Made by a program: the position numbers and the translations under genes. Under the pieces are notes generated by a model that was given only the letters and a program-made list of their open reading frames with translations, was not told the origin of the DNA and ran no database searches. Positions 40,001 to 45,490 of a stretch of 64,000 nucleotides of DNA are shown here, in pieces; position 1 is the first letter of the stretch; the number at the start of each line of letters is the position of its first letter. The stretch is from Deroplatys truncata (lineage: Eukaryota > Arthropoda > Insecta > Mantodea > Mantidae), in NCBI GenBank assembly GCA_030765065.1, contig CM060984.1, positions 99,429,488-99,493,487 of the forward strand. The letters are read 5' to 3'.

Positions 40001-43000
40001 TACAGGTGATTTTTCTTTCTTTTCTCTTACTCGTTTACCACAATATTCCCGTGCAATTTTCCAAAATCTGGTAACACACGTACAGCTGGTTCATCAACAT
40101 CCACATCGTACTGGTCCATATTAGAAGCACATCAAACCTAATTAGGTGCAGATACTGGCAAGGCTGGTAGGCTCCTGAAACTTTTACTTACATGAGTAAT
40201 TGTGAAGCATTTTTCCCCTAAAAATATGCATTGCGTAATTAAATAAACCAAACTTGGTAACGGTGAAGCAAAATTATCAGCATTATCATTTCCTTAATTT
40301 TTCCGCAATTGTACAACGCACAAAATTTTCAATATATATACGTGACCTCTTTCATTTTATTACTTTATTATTCTAAATAAATGCACCACACTTTTTATAC
40401 ACACGCAAATTTTAACCACGCAACACACAAATTTTGAACTAATTTGTTGTACTTTCGAGTCGTTAATACTTTCAATATGACGCAATCTAGAATGCAATGT
40501 TACGTAAATCAGCTCACACACGCAAACACATTATCAACGACACAAATATCACCCAATTTTCACAATTCACTTTTCGCAATTTACGAAAATAGATACGTCA
40601 AAAGGACCAGCACGAAGAACTTAACACAGTGATATAATTTAAAGGAAATGAAGCCAAAATAAGGGGAAAATGGAGTCAGAAGTTTTAGCGTCACGCCGGC
40701 AGACAATGGGAAAATGAAAAAATGAGCTCAGAATTAAAATTTCGTAACCAGACTTTCAGATATGATAGAAACAAAATTTAGAAGAAGAGAATCACAAATT
40801 AAAGTATAAAAATCCTTACCCTTAAGCCAGAAACAAATTTAGATTTTCTTCGCGACCACGTGGAGGGCTAGAAAACGTTACATTTTAGAGGGGAAAAAAA
40901 AAATTTTGCACTTAAAATCTCAAAACAATCAAACCAATTACTCGGCGCCACCGCCAATTGTCGTATGCCTCACTTATATTAACTTAGAAATGCAGATGGG
41001 AGCAACTCGCTTGCGAGAGGGATCGTTAAATTAACAAAGAACTTTAAACTTGAGGCAACGACAAAGGAATGCAGCTAAGTTATCTCTCTAAATAATTAAT
41101 ACACCAACACAATTTCTGGCTGAAGGGAGAGGCAAGGAACTCTACACTATCATAATTAAAACTGCAAGAGAATGGATAGCTGGTAGATTTATTATAAAAG
41201 TTTTCTTACCCCATGTGTCTGCCGGGCGAGGACGCCATGTCTTAGGCAGTTGTCCGTCTGACTCACTCGAAGCCTATTCTCAGAATGATAAGAAGCCACG
41301 CTAAGTTGGCGTCAGTAACGCCATATCCCTTCCAATGACACACTGTTTCCCCTGAATCGCCCCTACTCAGACAAACTGCCCTCTCTGACCTTGGTAACCA
41401 GAGAGCGTCTTAACAAGACTATCTGTGCACATGCCACAATATTGAAGTAGCGAAGATGACTGCTGGAAGAGCCATCCTGATGCCCAGCCAGAAATGTGAC
41501 AGCTATGAGTGATGGGGGCAGTGCCATTAATAAAAGTTTGTTGTAGTAGTGGAGGCATGGAAGATCTACTTGCTGGAGTTGGTGAGAGCCCTGATAGCCT
41601 AAGGGTCGAGCAAGTCATAATATGTAGAAATTTCATTTAAACCAGGGCCACGTTTGTAAGTTCTGAACACAGAATGAAGATTTTGAGTTGCCAAATATAT
41701 TTGGTGGAAAGTGTGTAGATGTCATGTTTTAAACTAGAGATAGATCTCAATTATATTGAAAAAAGTTTATGAACACTTTTGTTCTATCTTTCATTGATTT
41801 GTAGAGAAATTATTTGAAACATTAAAATACAAAGTGGATTCTTATACATTGGGGCAAAGGCCACAGGAGAGTAAATTTGGGGTGAAGGCTACCGGAAACT
41901 GGGCACCATACATGCGGTTGCAACTACTTCAAGTTGGGCTCCCCAACATTCAAAATATAATACAACCTACTTCAAATTAGCTAACCATACATGAAGCAAC
42001 AAACACGTTTATATATATTTTACATAGTAGTAATGTGATAAATAGTAGTATTGCACCCAAAAACTTGATACTGAGATTTCACCGGAAATACATGTTTTGA
42101 GACCCCCTGAATCCAAAAAAAAAGCTTTTTAGAAACATGTCCGTCTGTGTGTCTGTGAACAGCATAACTCAGAAACAACAGTCGGATAAACACCAAACTT
42201 GGTATTTAGGTTCAGTATCTTCCAGAGATGCGACACGAAGGTTTTCAAGAAAATCCCCCCCCCAGACTACCCTTTACATGGAACATTTTTCGAAAATTTT
42301 AATTTTCTCAAAAAATGGCTAACGATTTTGATTAAAATATCATATGTTTAAGATATTGTCATGAGAAATGAAAGGTATATCTCGAATTTCCTGGGGATGT
42401 CTCCAAAAGTATTCTTCATTATGAACGGCTTTTGCATAACTGGTAAACCATAAGAGATAGACAAAATGTTACTACACAAAAAATGTAGATCGCGTTAAAA
42501 TACACAATTCACAAAATATACATTTTTTTTGTTGAGTGAACCGTTTTCGAGATATTGCTTGTTATTCCCTTAAATTTTCCAAAACTTATACATTTTCTCA
42601 AATTTGTTATTCCTTTTTATTATGTCCTGGACATGCAAAGATAATGGAATGTGTCACATAGCAACCAGCGCTTAAAATATTTGACTATCGCTTAAAACCT
42701 ACCATATTCCCCTTGCATCTACAAGAAAATTAGAAATAAGATTAACATCTCGATTAATATGAAGCATATGGAGAATAAGCGTTTGTAAAAATAGTTTGTA
42801 CAAGAGTAGAGAAAGTCATGTGAGTGTAACACATCAGATTTTTTTAATTCTTATGCATCTTTACAATAACTTGTTAAAGTACTTTGAAGATACTTGCATA
42901 AAATATACAAAAAAAAAGTATTATACTTATTAACTACTTTGTCATGAAGAATTAAGGCCGGTTCACAATAACCCGAGAACAGAAATGAGAGCAGGAAGCA

Positions 43001-44257
43001 AAACAGCAATATCCCTACAACAAGAATGGGAATGCATATTGATGACCATATGGATAGCAAAGTGGAAAGTCAATTTGGTGCATTGGGTTGTCTTTTGTTT
43101 GTAACTGACTAATGATATCTTTTCACCTGCTTCCAATTCAGCCAAGTTAACCAATGTCAAAATTTGATAAAGTAAACATTTTCTAAATGCAGATCCATTA
43201 CTATTGCGGATTCCTTTGGTCGTACCAAGCTCATTTCTGTATTAATAGTTTATATTAAAGTTGTTCTTTGTTCATTTCTTCCAGTTTTTTTGCTGTTCTT
43301 TATAGTTTTTGCTATTGTTTTTAAGGCAGTACCAGTTTTGAGGTGCATATAAACAAACTACGGATGATGCTTTTGCTAGAAAAACCAACACTCAGTGGAT
43401 GTAATGGAGTCAGAATTAGTGGTCAGGATGTACATTGGCTAGAATTTCGTCAATTTCATTTGCCCAGCTGGCAACAATGGAGAGCTCTAGCGGCTATTTC
43501 ATGTCATGGCTGCCTTGAATAATTTCACTAGTGAAGAGCCTATATACACAATATTCATCTAGTATGCTGTGCCCGGTAACAGAATGAGAAAGTTAAAACT
43601 TGACCAAGTCTTGTTTCCTGTTTCCGAGACCCAGTAAAGCGCCCTGTAAATTGTTAATGTTCACATTATAATACATGTGCGTTATCAGTGTTGTTCTCAT
43701 TCACATTATAATACATGTACTTTATCAGTGCTGTTCTCATTCACATTAGAATACATGTACTTTATCGTTGTCGTTCTGGTTACCATTCTCACTGTTGAGA
43801 ACCAGCCTTTACTCCCTGGTAGGAGCATATTTTAACACTCTCCAATGTATATTTAACTGCTTTGCATTGAAACATAAAATATGAATTACCAGTGGTAGTT
43901 CACATAATTTTTATATCTCTGTGTTTTAAAATCTTACATTGTATTTAAATATCCAGCATATTAATATAATATGCAAGAATGTTACAACATGAAAATTATT
44001 TTATATTATTTGTTTCAGCTCCCAGTGTGGCAGATGTCCAAGCAGCCATTGAACACATATTTCCTCTAGTCTATGAGTTTAGGAAGGAACGTACAAAAGA
44101 GGATATGCAGGCACTAGAGATACGTCGCAAAGGCCTGAAGCGAAAACGCAGTTTTGCGCACATTGAAATTGAGGACAATGACTTTGAAGAAGAATTGTAC
44201 ATTGTTTCGGATGAAGATGACGAAGAGGCTTTTGACAGTGAAAAAAGCTGGGAGTGA
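5234..44257 (+). CDS. Trf2: TBP-related factor 2 (TRF2 / TBP-like protein 1), four coding exons
   Basis: The coding sequence joins 5234-5500, 30106-30353, 35891-35985 and 44019-44257, giving 849 nt or 282 residues plus TGA. Residues about 52-228 form the TBP-like core with its two pseudo-repeats. Recognisable stretches are NVVCSFSVRCHLNLRQIAL (59-77), TMKLRKPYTTASMWSSGK (about 92-109), CTGATSEDQAKVAARRFAR (about 112-130), YEPELHPGVTYKL (173-185) and KIFSTGSITVT (about 193-203). These match the TRF2/TBPL1 branch rather than TBP itself. Known for the family: a nuclear general-transcription factor that binds TFIIA and TFIIB, does not recognise the TATA box, and serves TATA-less promoters such as ribosomal protein and histone H1 genes in flies. 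Residues 239-247 are basic (NLS-like) and about 253-277 are strongly acidic. Residues 1-50 are rich in Ser, Thr, Asn and Glu and are not recognisable. The gene spans 39 kb because of repeat-filled introns. The 5' untranslated exon and promoter are not seen. Confidence 0.93.
6525..6666 (-). mobile_element. SINE family A, 5'-truncated copy
   Basis: Minus-strand copy of the SINE A 3' half. Read on the + strand it has TTATTTATGGACGCTCTTTAAC, GGTCCTTAGCGTCCC, then the arginine-like GGCTTGAGGTTCTTTTACG block, and stops near GGACCACCGG. The tRNA-like head and the B box are absent, as expected for an incomplete reverse transcript. Confidence 0.85.
8089..8121. repeat. (AAT)n microsatellite
   Basis: About ten AAT/AGT units in a row, with interruptions at the 3' side. 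Confidence 0.9.
8447..9164 (-). repeat. R1 family copy
   Basis: Minus-strand copy. It opens with AAAAAAATCTGATGTGTTGCA, has the core blocks (GATCTACATTTTTTCCACAGT; CATATGGCATTTTACTCAAAA; GGGGATTTTCTTGAAAATC) and ends with the AGTAGAGAAAGT terminus at 9151-9162. Diverged and with an internal deletion near 8570-8620. Confidence 0.8.
9950..10135 (-). repeat. R1 family fragment
   Basis: Carries only the outer region of the family (AAGCTTATTTTCC, TTAATTGAGATAAACATTTTC, CAGGACATAGCAAGAAA). It adjoins the next, fuller copy in the same orientation. Confidence 0.6.
10160..10955 (-). repeat. R1 family copy
   Basis: Begins CACATGACTTTCAGTACCCA, continues through the GAGATCTACATTTTTCGTACAG block and the TTATCTGACATTCCATTGTTGAG block, and ends near GTTACTACAGATACATG. 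Strongly diverged from the young copies. Confidence 0.75.
11016..11878 (-). repeat. R1 family copy, near full length
   Basis: Both ends are visible: AAAAATCTGATGTGTTACA with CATGACTTTCTCTACTCTTG at the left, and CCCCTACTTACTATACGTAG at the right. The interior closely follows the copy at 60220-61170, including a CA-rich run inside at about 11715-11740. Confidence 0.88.
11885..12325 (-). repeat. R1 family fragment
   Basis: Continues directly after the previous copy in the same orientation, starting in the middle of the family (GAGATTTACATTTTTTGTGCAG) and running to the CTCAAAACATG block near 12290. The terminal sequence is lost. Confidence 0.75.
13262..13515 (-). mobile_element. SINE family B, tRNA-headed copy
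   Basis: Minus-strand copy. On the + strand it starts CCACCAAGCGATGACGGCAC and ends with GAACGAAACCACTAAGCTACC, the complement of an A-box-like head (TAGCTTAGTGGTTTCG). It shares the TGAAGGCATAGATAG, AGCTTTTACTGCAGACTC and GGAACCACATTGGGG blocks with the copies at 20645 and 50436. Confidence 0.78.
14600..15400 (+). pseudogene. 3' end of a non-LTR retrotransposon: RNase H, zinc knuckle and 3' tail
   Basis: From about 14609 the frame gives HPLVQQIQDALHVLYASG, then VWLPGHVGLAGNELADLAAK (14660-14718), the end of a retrotransposon RNase H domain. After RIGHCNFTHAYLFRG (about 14930-14975) the frame shifts by about 14980 to give LCSACGGCLSVRHLLLEC, a Cys-His knuckle. It then returns near 15055 to the first frame, giving LPASLAEVLADSPHAVDKL and a stop at 15165. 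The 3' tail ends in GGCGCTTATAACCCCGGTAG and GAGCGCCGTAAACC (about 15340-15375). RNase H plus a terminal CCHC knuckle fits the I/R1/Jockey group of LINEs. The piece is far more GC-rich than the DNA around it and is 5' truncated. The two frameshifts make it inactive. Confidence 0.85.
16040..16765 (+). pseudogene. Decayed mariner/Tc1-type transposase (tentative)
   Basis: No single frame is open, but pieces follow the order of the C-terminal half of a mariner-like transposase. A GIIEPFF piece is at about 16377-16395, AMTGELRGIVL at about 16410-16445, a WPPR-like block at about 16566, and a segment like TLNELRQNI followed by VTPEVL at about 16648-16715. The G-run at 16395-16406 lies in the middle of the coding remnant. 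Evidence is by pattern only and the family is uncertain. Confidence 0.45.
18214..19156 (+). repeat. R1 family copy, near full length, subfamily 2 tail
   Basis: Starts TACTTTCTCTACTCGTATTG and ends GAAAGTCATGTGAGTGTAAC with ACATCAGATTTTTT. The interior is close to the copies at 42026 and 58678. The last third (AGAGTATTAATCTGTGGCAA, AGCTATTAAGAGATATG) matches 59521-59875 and 60220-61170 rather than 42026, which marks a second subfamily. Confidence 0.88.
20645..20925 (-). mobile_element. SINE family B, tRNA-headed copy
   Basis: Minus-strand copy with GGGAATTGAAACCCGGACCC (complement of a B box) near 20863-20882 and AAACCACTACCC (complement of the A box) near 20900. The body has GGTGGAGGCATCCAGCAGGC, AAGGTGATGAGATGACCTAC and CTTCACATGAGCAAGT. 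Nearly collinear with 50436-50757 in the reverse direction. Confidence 0.85.
20990..21370 (-). repeat. R1 family fragment, highly diverged
   Basis: Recognisable only by block order: ATAGTGAGATTTTGTCTGTT, TTATAAAACTAAGTGAGAATG, CTTTTCCATATTTGAAATGG and GAAAATCTTTACTTTGCATT. Confidence 0.5.
23345..23700 (+). repeat. R1 family fragment with an expanded GA microsatellite
   Basis: Starts TTTCCCTACCATGTACTTAA and GTATAATTCCACCCAAAAAC. The CA/TG-rich position of other copies is here a long (GA)n run at 23472-23522. It then continues AACAGCATAACCCAAAAACA and ends where a SINE B copy begins. Confidence 0.7.
23472..23522. repeat. (GA)25 microsatellite
   Basis: An uninterrupted GA tract of 51 bp within an R1 copy. 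It creates a long Ser-Leu open frame on the minus strand that is not a gene. Confidence 0.97.
23697..23985 (+). mobile_element. SINE family B copy, 5' end diverged
   Basis: GGGTTCGATTTCCGGCTCTG at about 23724-23743 is the B-box region. It is followed by CTCACCTCTGACTTGCTCAT, GTAGGTCCTCTCATTCCAC and GGGTGCCTCCACTTCAGAAA, as in the 50436 copy. The A-box part is not clear. Confidence 0.8.
24995..25475 (+). repeat. R1 family fragment
   Basis: Starts in the interior (AATAAAATGTATATCTTGAA, AAGTCCTCTTCATTCTAAAG, GGTAAATCATAAGAGATGGA) and runs to the far end (GGATAGAGAAAGCCATGTGA, CCCATCAGAAATTTTT). The first half of the family is missing. Confidence 0.65.
25665..26700 (+). repeat. R1 family copy split by another repeat
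   Basis: The left part, 25665-26150, runs from TTTCTCTACATATTGTATTC to GTAGATCTCATCAAAGCGCA. The right part, about 26455-26700, resumes with CAAGTTGTCATTCG and ends TTTGTCATGTGAATAAAACT with CGTCAGATTTTTT. The intervening 26150-26440 is tRNA-headed repeat. Confidence 0.65.
26150..26440 (+). mobile_element. tRNA-headed SINE-like repeat (family D), inserted in R1
   Basis: GAGATCCGTGGTTCAAATCC at about 26282-26301 is a B box, and GCATTGAATTTTTGAGTCGC and CTCATTCTACCTTTCC follow. The same order of body blocks is seen at 35025-35150. A reverse-oriented A-box-like string (AAACCACTGAGCTACC) at about 26153-26168 suggests two SINE pieces side by side. Confidence 0.55.
27690..28085 (-). repeat. R1 family fragment
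   Basis: Blocks in reverse order: GGGCTCTTCACAGAAAATTT, GAGCCATATGTAAGGAAAT, TTTTCTTGAAAATCTTTG, and GGATGCAATGCAGTACTTCC followed by TCTACC. Diverged. Confidence 0.6.
28939..28956. repeat. poly(A) run
   Basis: A run of A residues of about 18 bp within unrecognised intron sequence. It could be the tail of an old retroposed element, but no body is recognised before it. Confidence 0.8.
30106..30353 (+). CDS. Trf2: Trf2 coding exon 2
   Basis: The acceptor AAACAG ends at 30105 and donor GTAAGT starts at 30354, so the exon ends in phase 2 (GA|T gives Asp172). It encodes residues 90-171, which complete TBP repeat 1 (KLRKPYTTASMWSSGK, SEDQAKVAARRFARCLQKLGF) and start repeat 2 (FRVVNVLGTCSMPFAI). 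It is the best conserved part of the protein. The exon opens with ATG at 30106 and has another ATG at 30115, so an internal start would be possible in principle; nothing here shows that it is used. Confidence 0.94.
30755..30870 (-). mobile_element. tRNA-headed SINE-like repeat, reverse strand
   Basis: GGGAATTGAACTCGGGAACT at about 30801-30820 is the complement of a B box, and CACACTAATATGGCCAAACG (about 30838-30857) sits at the position of the reverse A box. The body to the left is short and not assignable to families A or B. Confidence 0.5.
30992..31045. repeat. (CG)n(CA)n alternating purine-pyrimidine tract
   Basis: About 54 bp of unbroken purine-pyrimidine alternation: GC repeats, one TG interruption that keeps the alternation, then (AC)n. 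Such tracts are the classic Z-DNA-prone sequence. Confidence 0.95.
31045..31122. repeat. GACAC/GACAG pentamer tandem repeat
   Basis: About 15 copies of a 5-bp unit alternating between GACAC and GACAG, directly abutting the CA tract. It makes open frames on both strands with no meaning as protein. Confidence 0.95.
32390..34170 (+). pseudogene. Decayed hAT-type transposase (ZMYM1-like)
   Basis: Pieces in broken frames follow the order of a hAT transposase. KYIAEYDPLLIEHLE lies at about 32650-32705, then a conserved FEGAATMARNFNRVQTLI block with SYAHVLNLVLSHT (32999-33120). A helical stretch with FLEDFCFSLNTFNK lies at about 33393-33430, and a C-terminal dimerisation-like block with RSFSALKKIKSSC and NERLSHLGIISVE at about 33938-34035. 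This is the catalytic-core to dimerisation-domain order. Many stops and frameshifts show that it is dead. It lies in sense orientation in intron 2. No terminal inverted repeats or target duplication were found. Confidence 0.75.
35025..35150 (+). mobile_element. tRNA-headed SINE-like repeat (family D)
   Basis: TATGGTAGCTCAAGAAGTAA is an A-box-like head, and GCCACATTGAATTTTTCAGG with CAACTTTCCAACTTACCCTG parallels the body at 26150-26440. Diverged, with the B box poorly kept. Confidence 0.5.
35891..35985 (+). CDS. Trf2: Trf2 coding exon 3 (95 bp)
   Basis: The acceptor TATTTTACAG ends at 35890 and donor GTAAGT starts at 35986. This short exon encodes the end of residue 172 and residues 173-203, including YEPELHPGVTYKL and KIFSTGSITVT, the middle of TBP repeat 2. 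It ends in phase 1, leaving one G that joins CT of exon 4 to make Ala204. The exon has no ATG and is too short to stand out as an open frame; it was recognised from its match to the family and from the frame-preserving splice sites. Confidence 0.93.
36650..37222 (+). pseudogene. Retrotransposon gag fossil, left part
   Basis: From about 36845 the broken frames read like the N-terminal part of a Gypsy-type gag, with a KFDS..L..VFKWH-like block and then TALHGQEL at about 36938-36962. From about 37050 one frame is clearly gag-like: EFAMEVELLAHQALTDLP followed by a DFISGEAATLLSDA block (37048-37142) and a KQLLLLIKHGNI block. The sequence is interrupted at 37222 by the LTR element and continues at 41443. 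Several stops and frameshifts show that the gag was already dead or has decayed since. No pol or LTR of this host element is recognised nearby. Confidence 0.7.
37223..37702 (-). repeat. LTR (3' LTR in element orientation)
   Basis: 480 bp, TG...CA ends, near-identical to 40959-41438. On the minus strand it is preceded by the polypurine tract. Confidence 0.93.
37876..37921. repeat. T-rich homopolymer run inside the LTR element
   Basis: Runs of 9 to 14 T separated by single G or C residues; an A-rich tract on the element's own strand. Confidence 0.95.
39333..39530. repeat. Three-copy internal repeat of the LTR element
   Basis: Units start near 39333, 39412 and 39485 (spacing 79 and 73 bp). Each has a TCGGGGTTAC block, TTTGGCACT or TGTGGCACT, and a TCCACCGA or CCCACCGA block; the second and third share GGCAAATCTCA. 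The spacer sequence between units is variable and CT-rich. Confidence 0.85.
40939..40956 (-). promoter_or_regulatory. Putative primer-binding site of the LTR element
   Basis: Minus-strand TGGCGGTGGCGCCGAGTA begins 2 nt inside the 5' LTR. It starts with TGG as expected for pairing with a tRNA CCA end. I cannot name the tRNA. It contains the palindrome GGCGCC. Confidence 0.6.
40959..41438 (-). repeat. LTR (5' LTR in element orientation)
   Basis: 480 bp, near-identical to 37223-37702. Followed on the + strand by the ATAT target duplicate and the continuation of the gag fossil. Confidence 0.93.
41443..41640 (+). pseudogene. Retrotransposon gag fossil, right part
   Basis: Starts directly after the ATAT duplicate. 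Its first codons, with one copy of ATAT removed, keep the frame that ends at 37222 and give a gag-like EVAKMTAGRA helix. The frame breaks soon after; beyond about 41540 nothing gag-like is visible. Confidence 0.6.
42026..42842 (+). repeat. R1 family copy, near full length, subfamily 1 tail
   Basis: Left end TAGTAGTATTGCACCCAAAA and right end AAGAGTAGAGAAAGTCATGT with AACACATCAGATTTTTTT. The 5' terminal ACTTTCTCTACT is lost. The tail has ATAGCAACCAGCGCTTAAAA and ATTCCCCTTGCATCTACAAG, as in 58678-59520. Confidence 0.88.
43660..43779. repeat. 40-bp tandem repeat, three units
   Basis: Units start at 43660, 43700 and 43740 and carry TTCACATTATAATACATG, CTTTATCAGTG and TTGTTCTCA. Units 1 and 2 differ at few positions; the third is more diverged at its end. 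Located 240 bp before the exon 4 acceptor. Confidence 0.9.
44019..44257 (+). CDS. Trf2: Trf2 coding exon 4, stop and acidic C-terminus
   Basis: The acceptor TTTGTTTCAG ends at 44018; TGA is at 44255-44257. It encodes residues 205-282. Residues 205-228 (SVADVQAAIEHIFPLVYEFRKE) are the last helix of TBP repeat 2. A basic patch follows (RRKGLKRKR, 239-247), then an acidic tail with runs such as DEDDEEAFD. The human paralogue ends soon after this helix, so the tail is an extension, as seen in other arthropod TRF2 proteins. The tail is of low complexity and may act as a protein-contact surface; that is inference. Confidence 0.93.
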
Positions 44258-45490
44258 TGCATGTGTCGAGCAAAATAAAATGTGTGTGTGGTGTGCATGC
44301 ATGTGTATGGGATACATTATATGTGGAGAGCGATTTGTGTGCTAGCAAAGTGTGCACTGAAAACTTTTCAGTTTCCATTCCTCACCCATCCCCATCCTTA
44401 TTATGCTGTTCGAAAGTCCATTTATGTGGTAAAACACAATACTCAAGATAAATGTTAATGTAAAACTTATTTATTTATATTAATATTATTATTTAAATAA
44501 TAGTAAGACAATGAAATTATTAGAAATCTCTTATTTGCTGTTTATGCACCAAATTAAAGTAGTAATAAATGTCAGTCAAATTTCTGCAGAGGTTTTGTTA
44601 ACAAAATTATATTACCGAATTGTATGACAGAAGTGCTACTTGACATGATGCTGATTGTCAATTTTTATAACAATGGTAAACTTTCTGTAAAGAATTGGGA
44701 TCAAAAATTTTTCACTTTTGCAGAAATAGTAATTAAGAGTATATATTGTGAACAATGATGTAAAAATTACCCCAATTGTTGTTGATATGGTTCCAGAAAG
44801 CAAGGCATTATATACACATACACCCACATACATGTATAGATATATATGTAGAAGTATATATATATATGGAGGAATGAGTATATACTTGCTCTAGGTAACA
44901 ATATTTATGTTGTAGTTGATTTGTGTTGTAGCCATGCCCACACAGAGAGAAACTGAAATTACAGTAAACTCTCCATTATGAATTGTAATCTATAAACAGC
45001 AAAGAAACGTAGCATGTGCAAGAAAAAAAAATATATATATATGATGTGACTTTTATTGAGTAGTACAGAATAAAAGATTATAAACTCAGAAATATGAGAC
45101 TTCCACTTGTGGAAAGCGTTTAAGAAAAGCTTAAAGCATTCCTTGAAATTGCATTAGAAAAATTTGCATAATTGTATGGACATAATCATAGACATTTAGA
45201 AATTTTTCAAAAACTAGAAACTAATTCAGAACCACTATCCTAAAGAATGTGAGAAATTAAAAGAGATACTGACACCATGCAAAATAGTATTTTGATAGTT
45301 TTGAAACTGAGGACCATTGCCTATAAAAGCTTGCAATAGTAGTAGCAAATGAACATAAACTTTAGGTGCCTGTCATGATTAGTATCCAATGCTTGGAATA
45401 GACTGATTTCAAAAGAAAGTGCTCAGTTTGTGTAATAAAAATTGGATGTTTAATACTTTGATGTTTTAAATTAGTTTGAATAAAGGATTA
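44258..45490 (+). other. Trf2: Probable start of the Trf2 3' UTR
   Basis: This is AT-rich, non-coding sequence directly after the stop, opening with a TG-rich run (about 44280-44310). AATAAA hexamers on the + strand occur at 44274, 44564, 45069, 45434 and about 45478. The first is only 17 nt after the stop codon and is unlikely to be the main signal. Which one is used cannot be decided from sequence, and the true UTR could end much further downstream. Confidence 0.45.

Larger units (their letters stand above)
37223..41438 (-). mobile_element. Non-autonomous LTR retrotransposon (LARD-like), nested in a gag fossil
   Basis: Two 480-bp direct repeats, 37223-37702 and 40959-41438, bound a 3256-bp interior. 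The termini are TG...CA, and ATAT is duplicated at 37219-37222 and 41439-41442. The LTRs differ at about 4 positions (near 37279, 37315, 37541 and 37636), under 1%, so the insertion is young. Orientation is minus: on that strand the first LTR is followed after 2 nt by TGGCGGTGGCGCCGAGTA (about 40956-40939), a primer-binding-site-like string starting with TGG, and a purine tract GGCCGGGGGAGA lies just before the second LTR (37703-37714). No gag, protease, RT or integrase motif is seen on either strand inside. The interior is AT/CA-rich with stops, so it would need proteins from another element. A 4-bp duplication suits the Gypsy group. Confidence 0.88.
35986..44018 (+). other. Trf2: Trf2 intron 3 (8.0 kb)
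   Basis: Donor GTAAGT and acceptor TTTGTTTCAG. More than half is made of a gag fossil, a nested LTR element and an R1 copy. 35986-36640, 41645-42025 and 42845-43655 hold nothing recognisable. Confidence 0.88.

Noticed and set aside
43660-43779. CRISPR-like array
   Set aside because: Units are contiguous with no spacers, and the genome is eukaryotic.
43979-44378. Antisense frames opposite Trf2 exon 4
   Set aside because: Shadow frames of the acidic and basic codons of the real exon.
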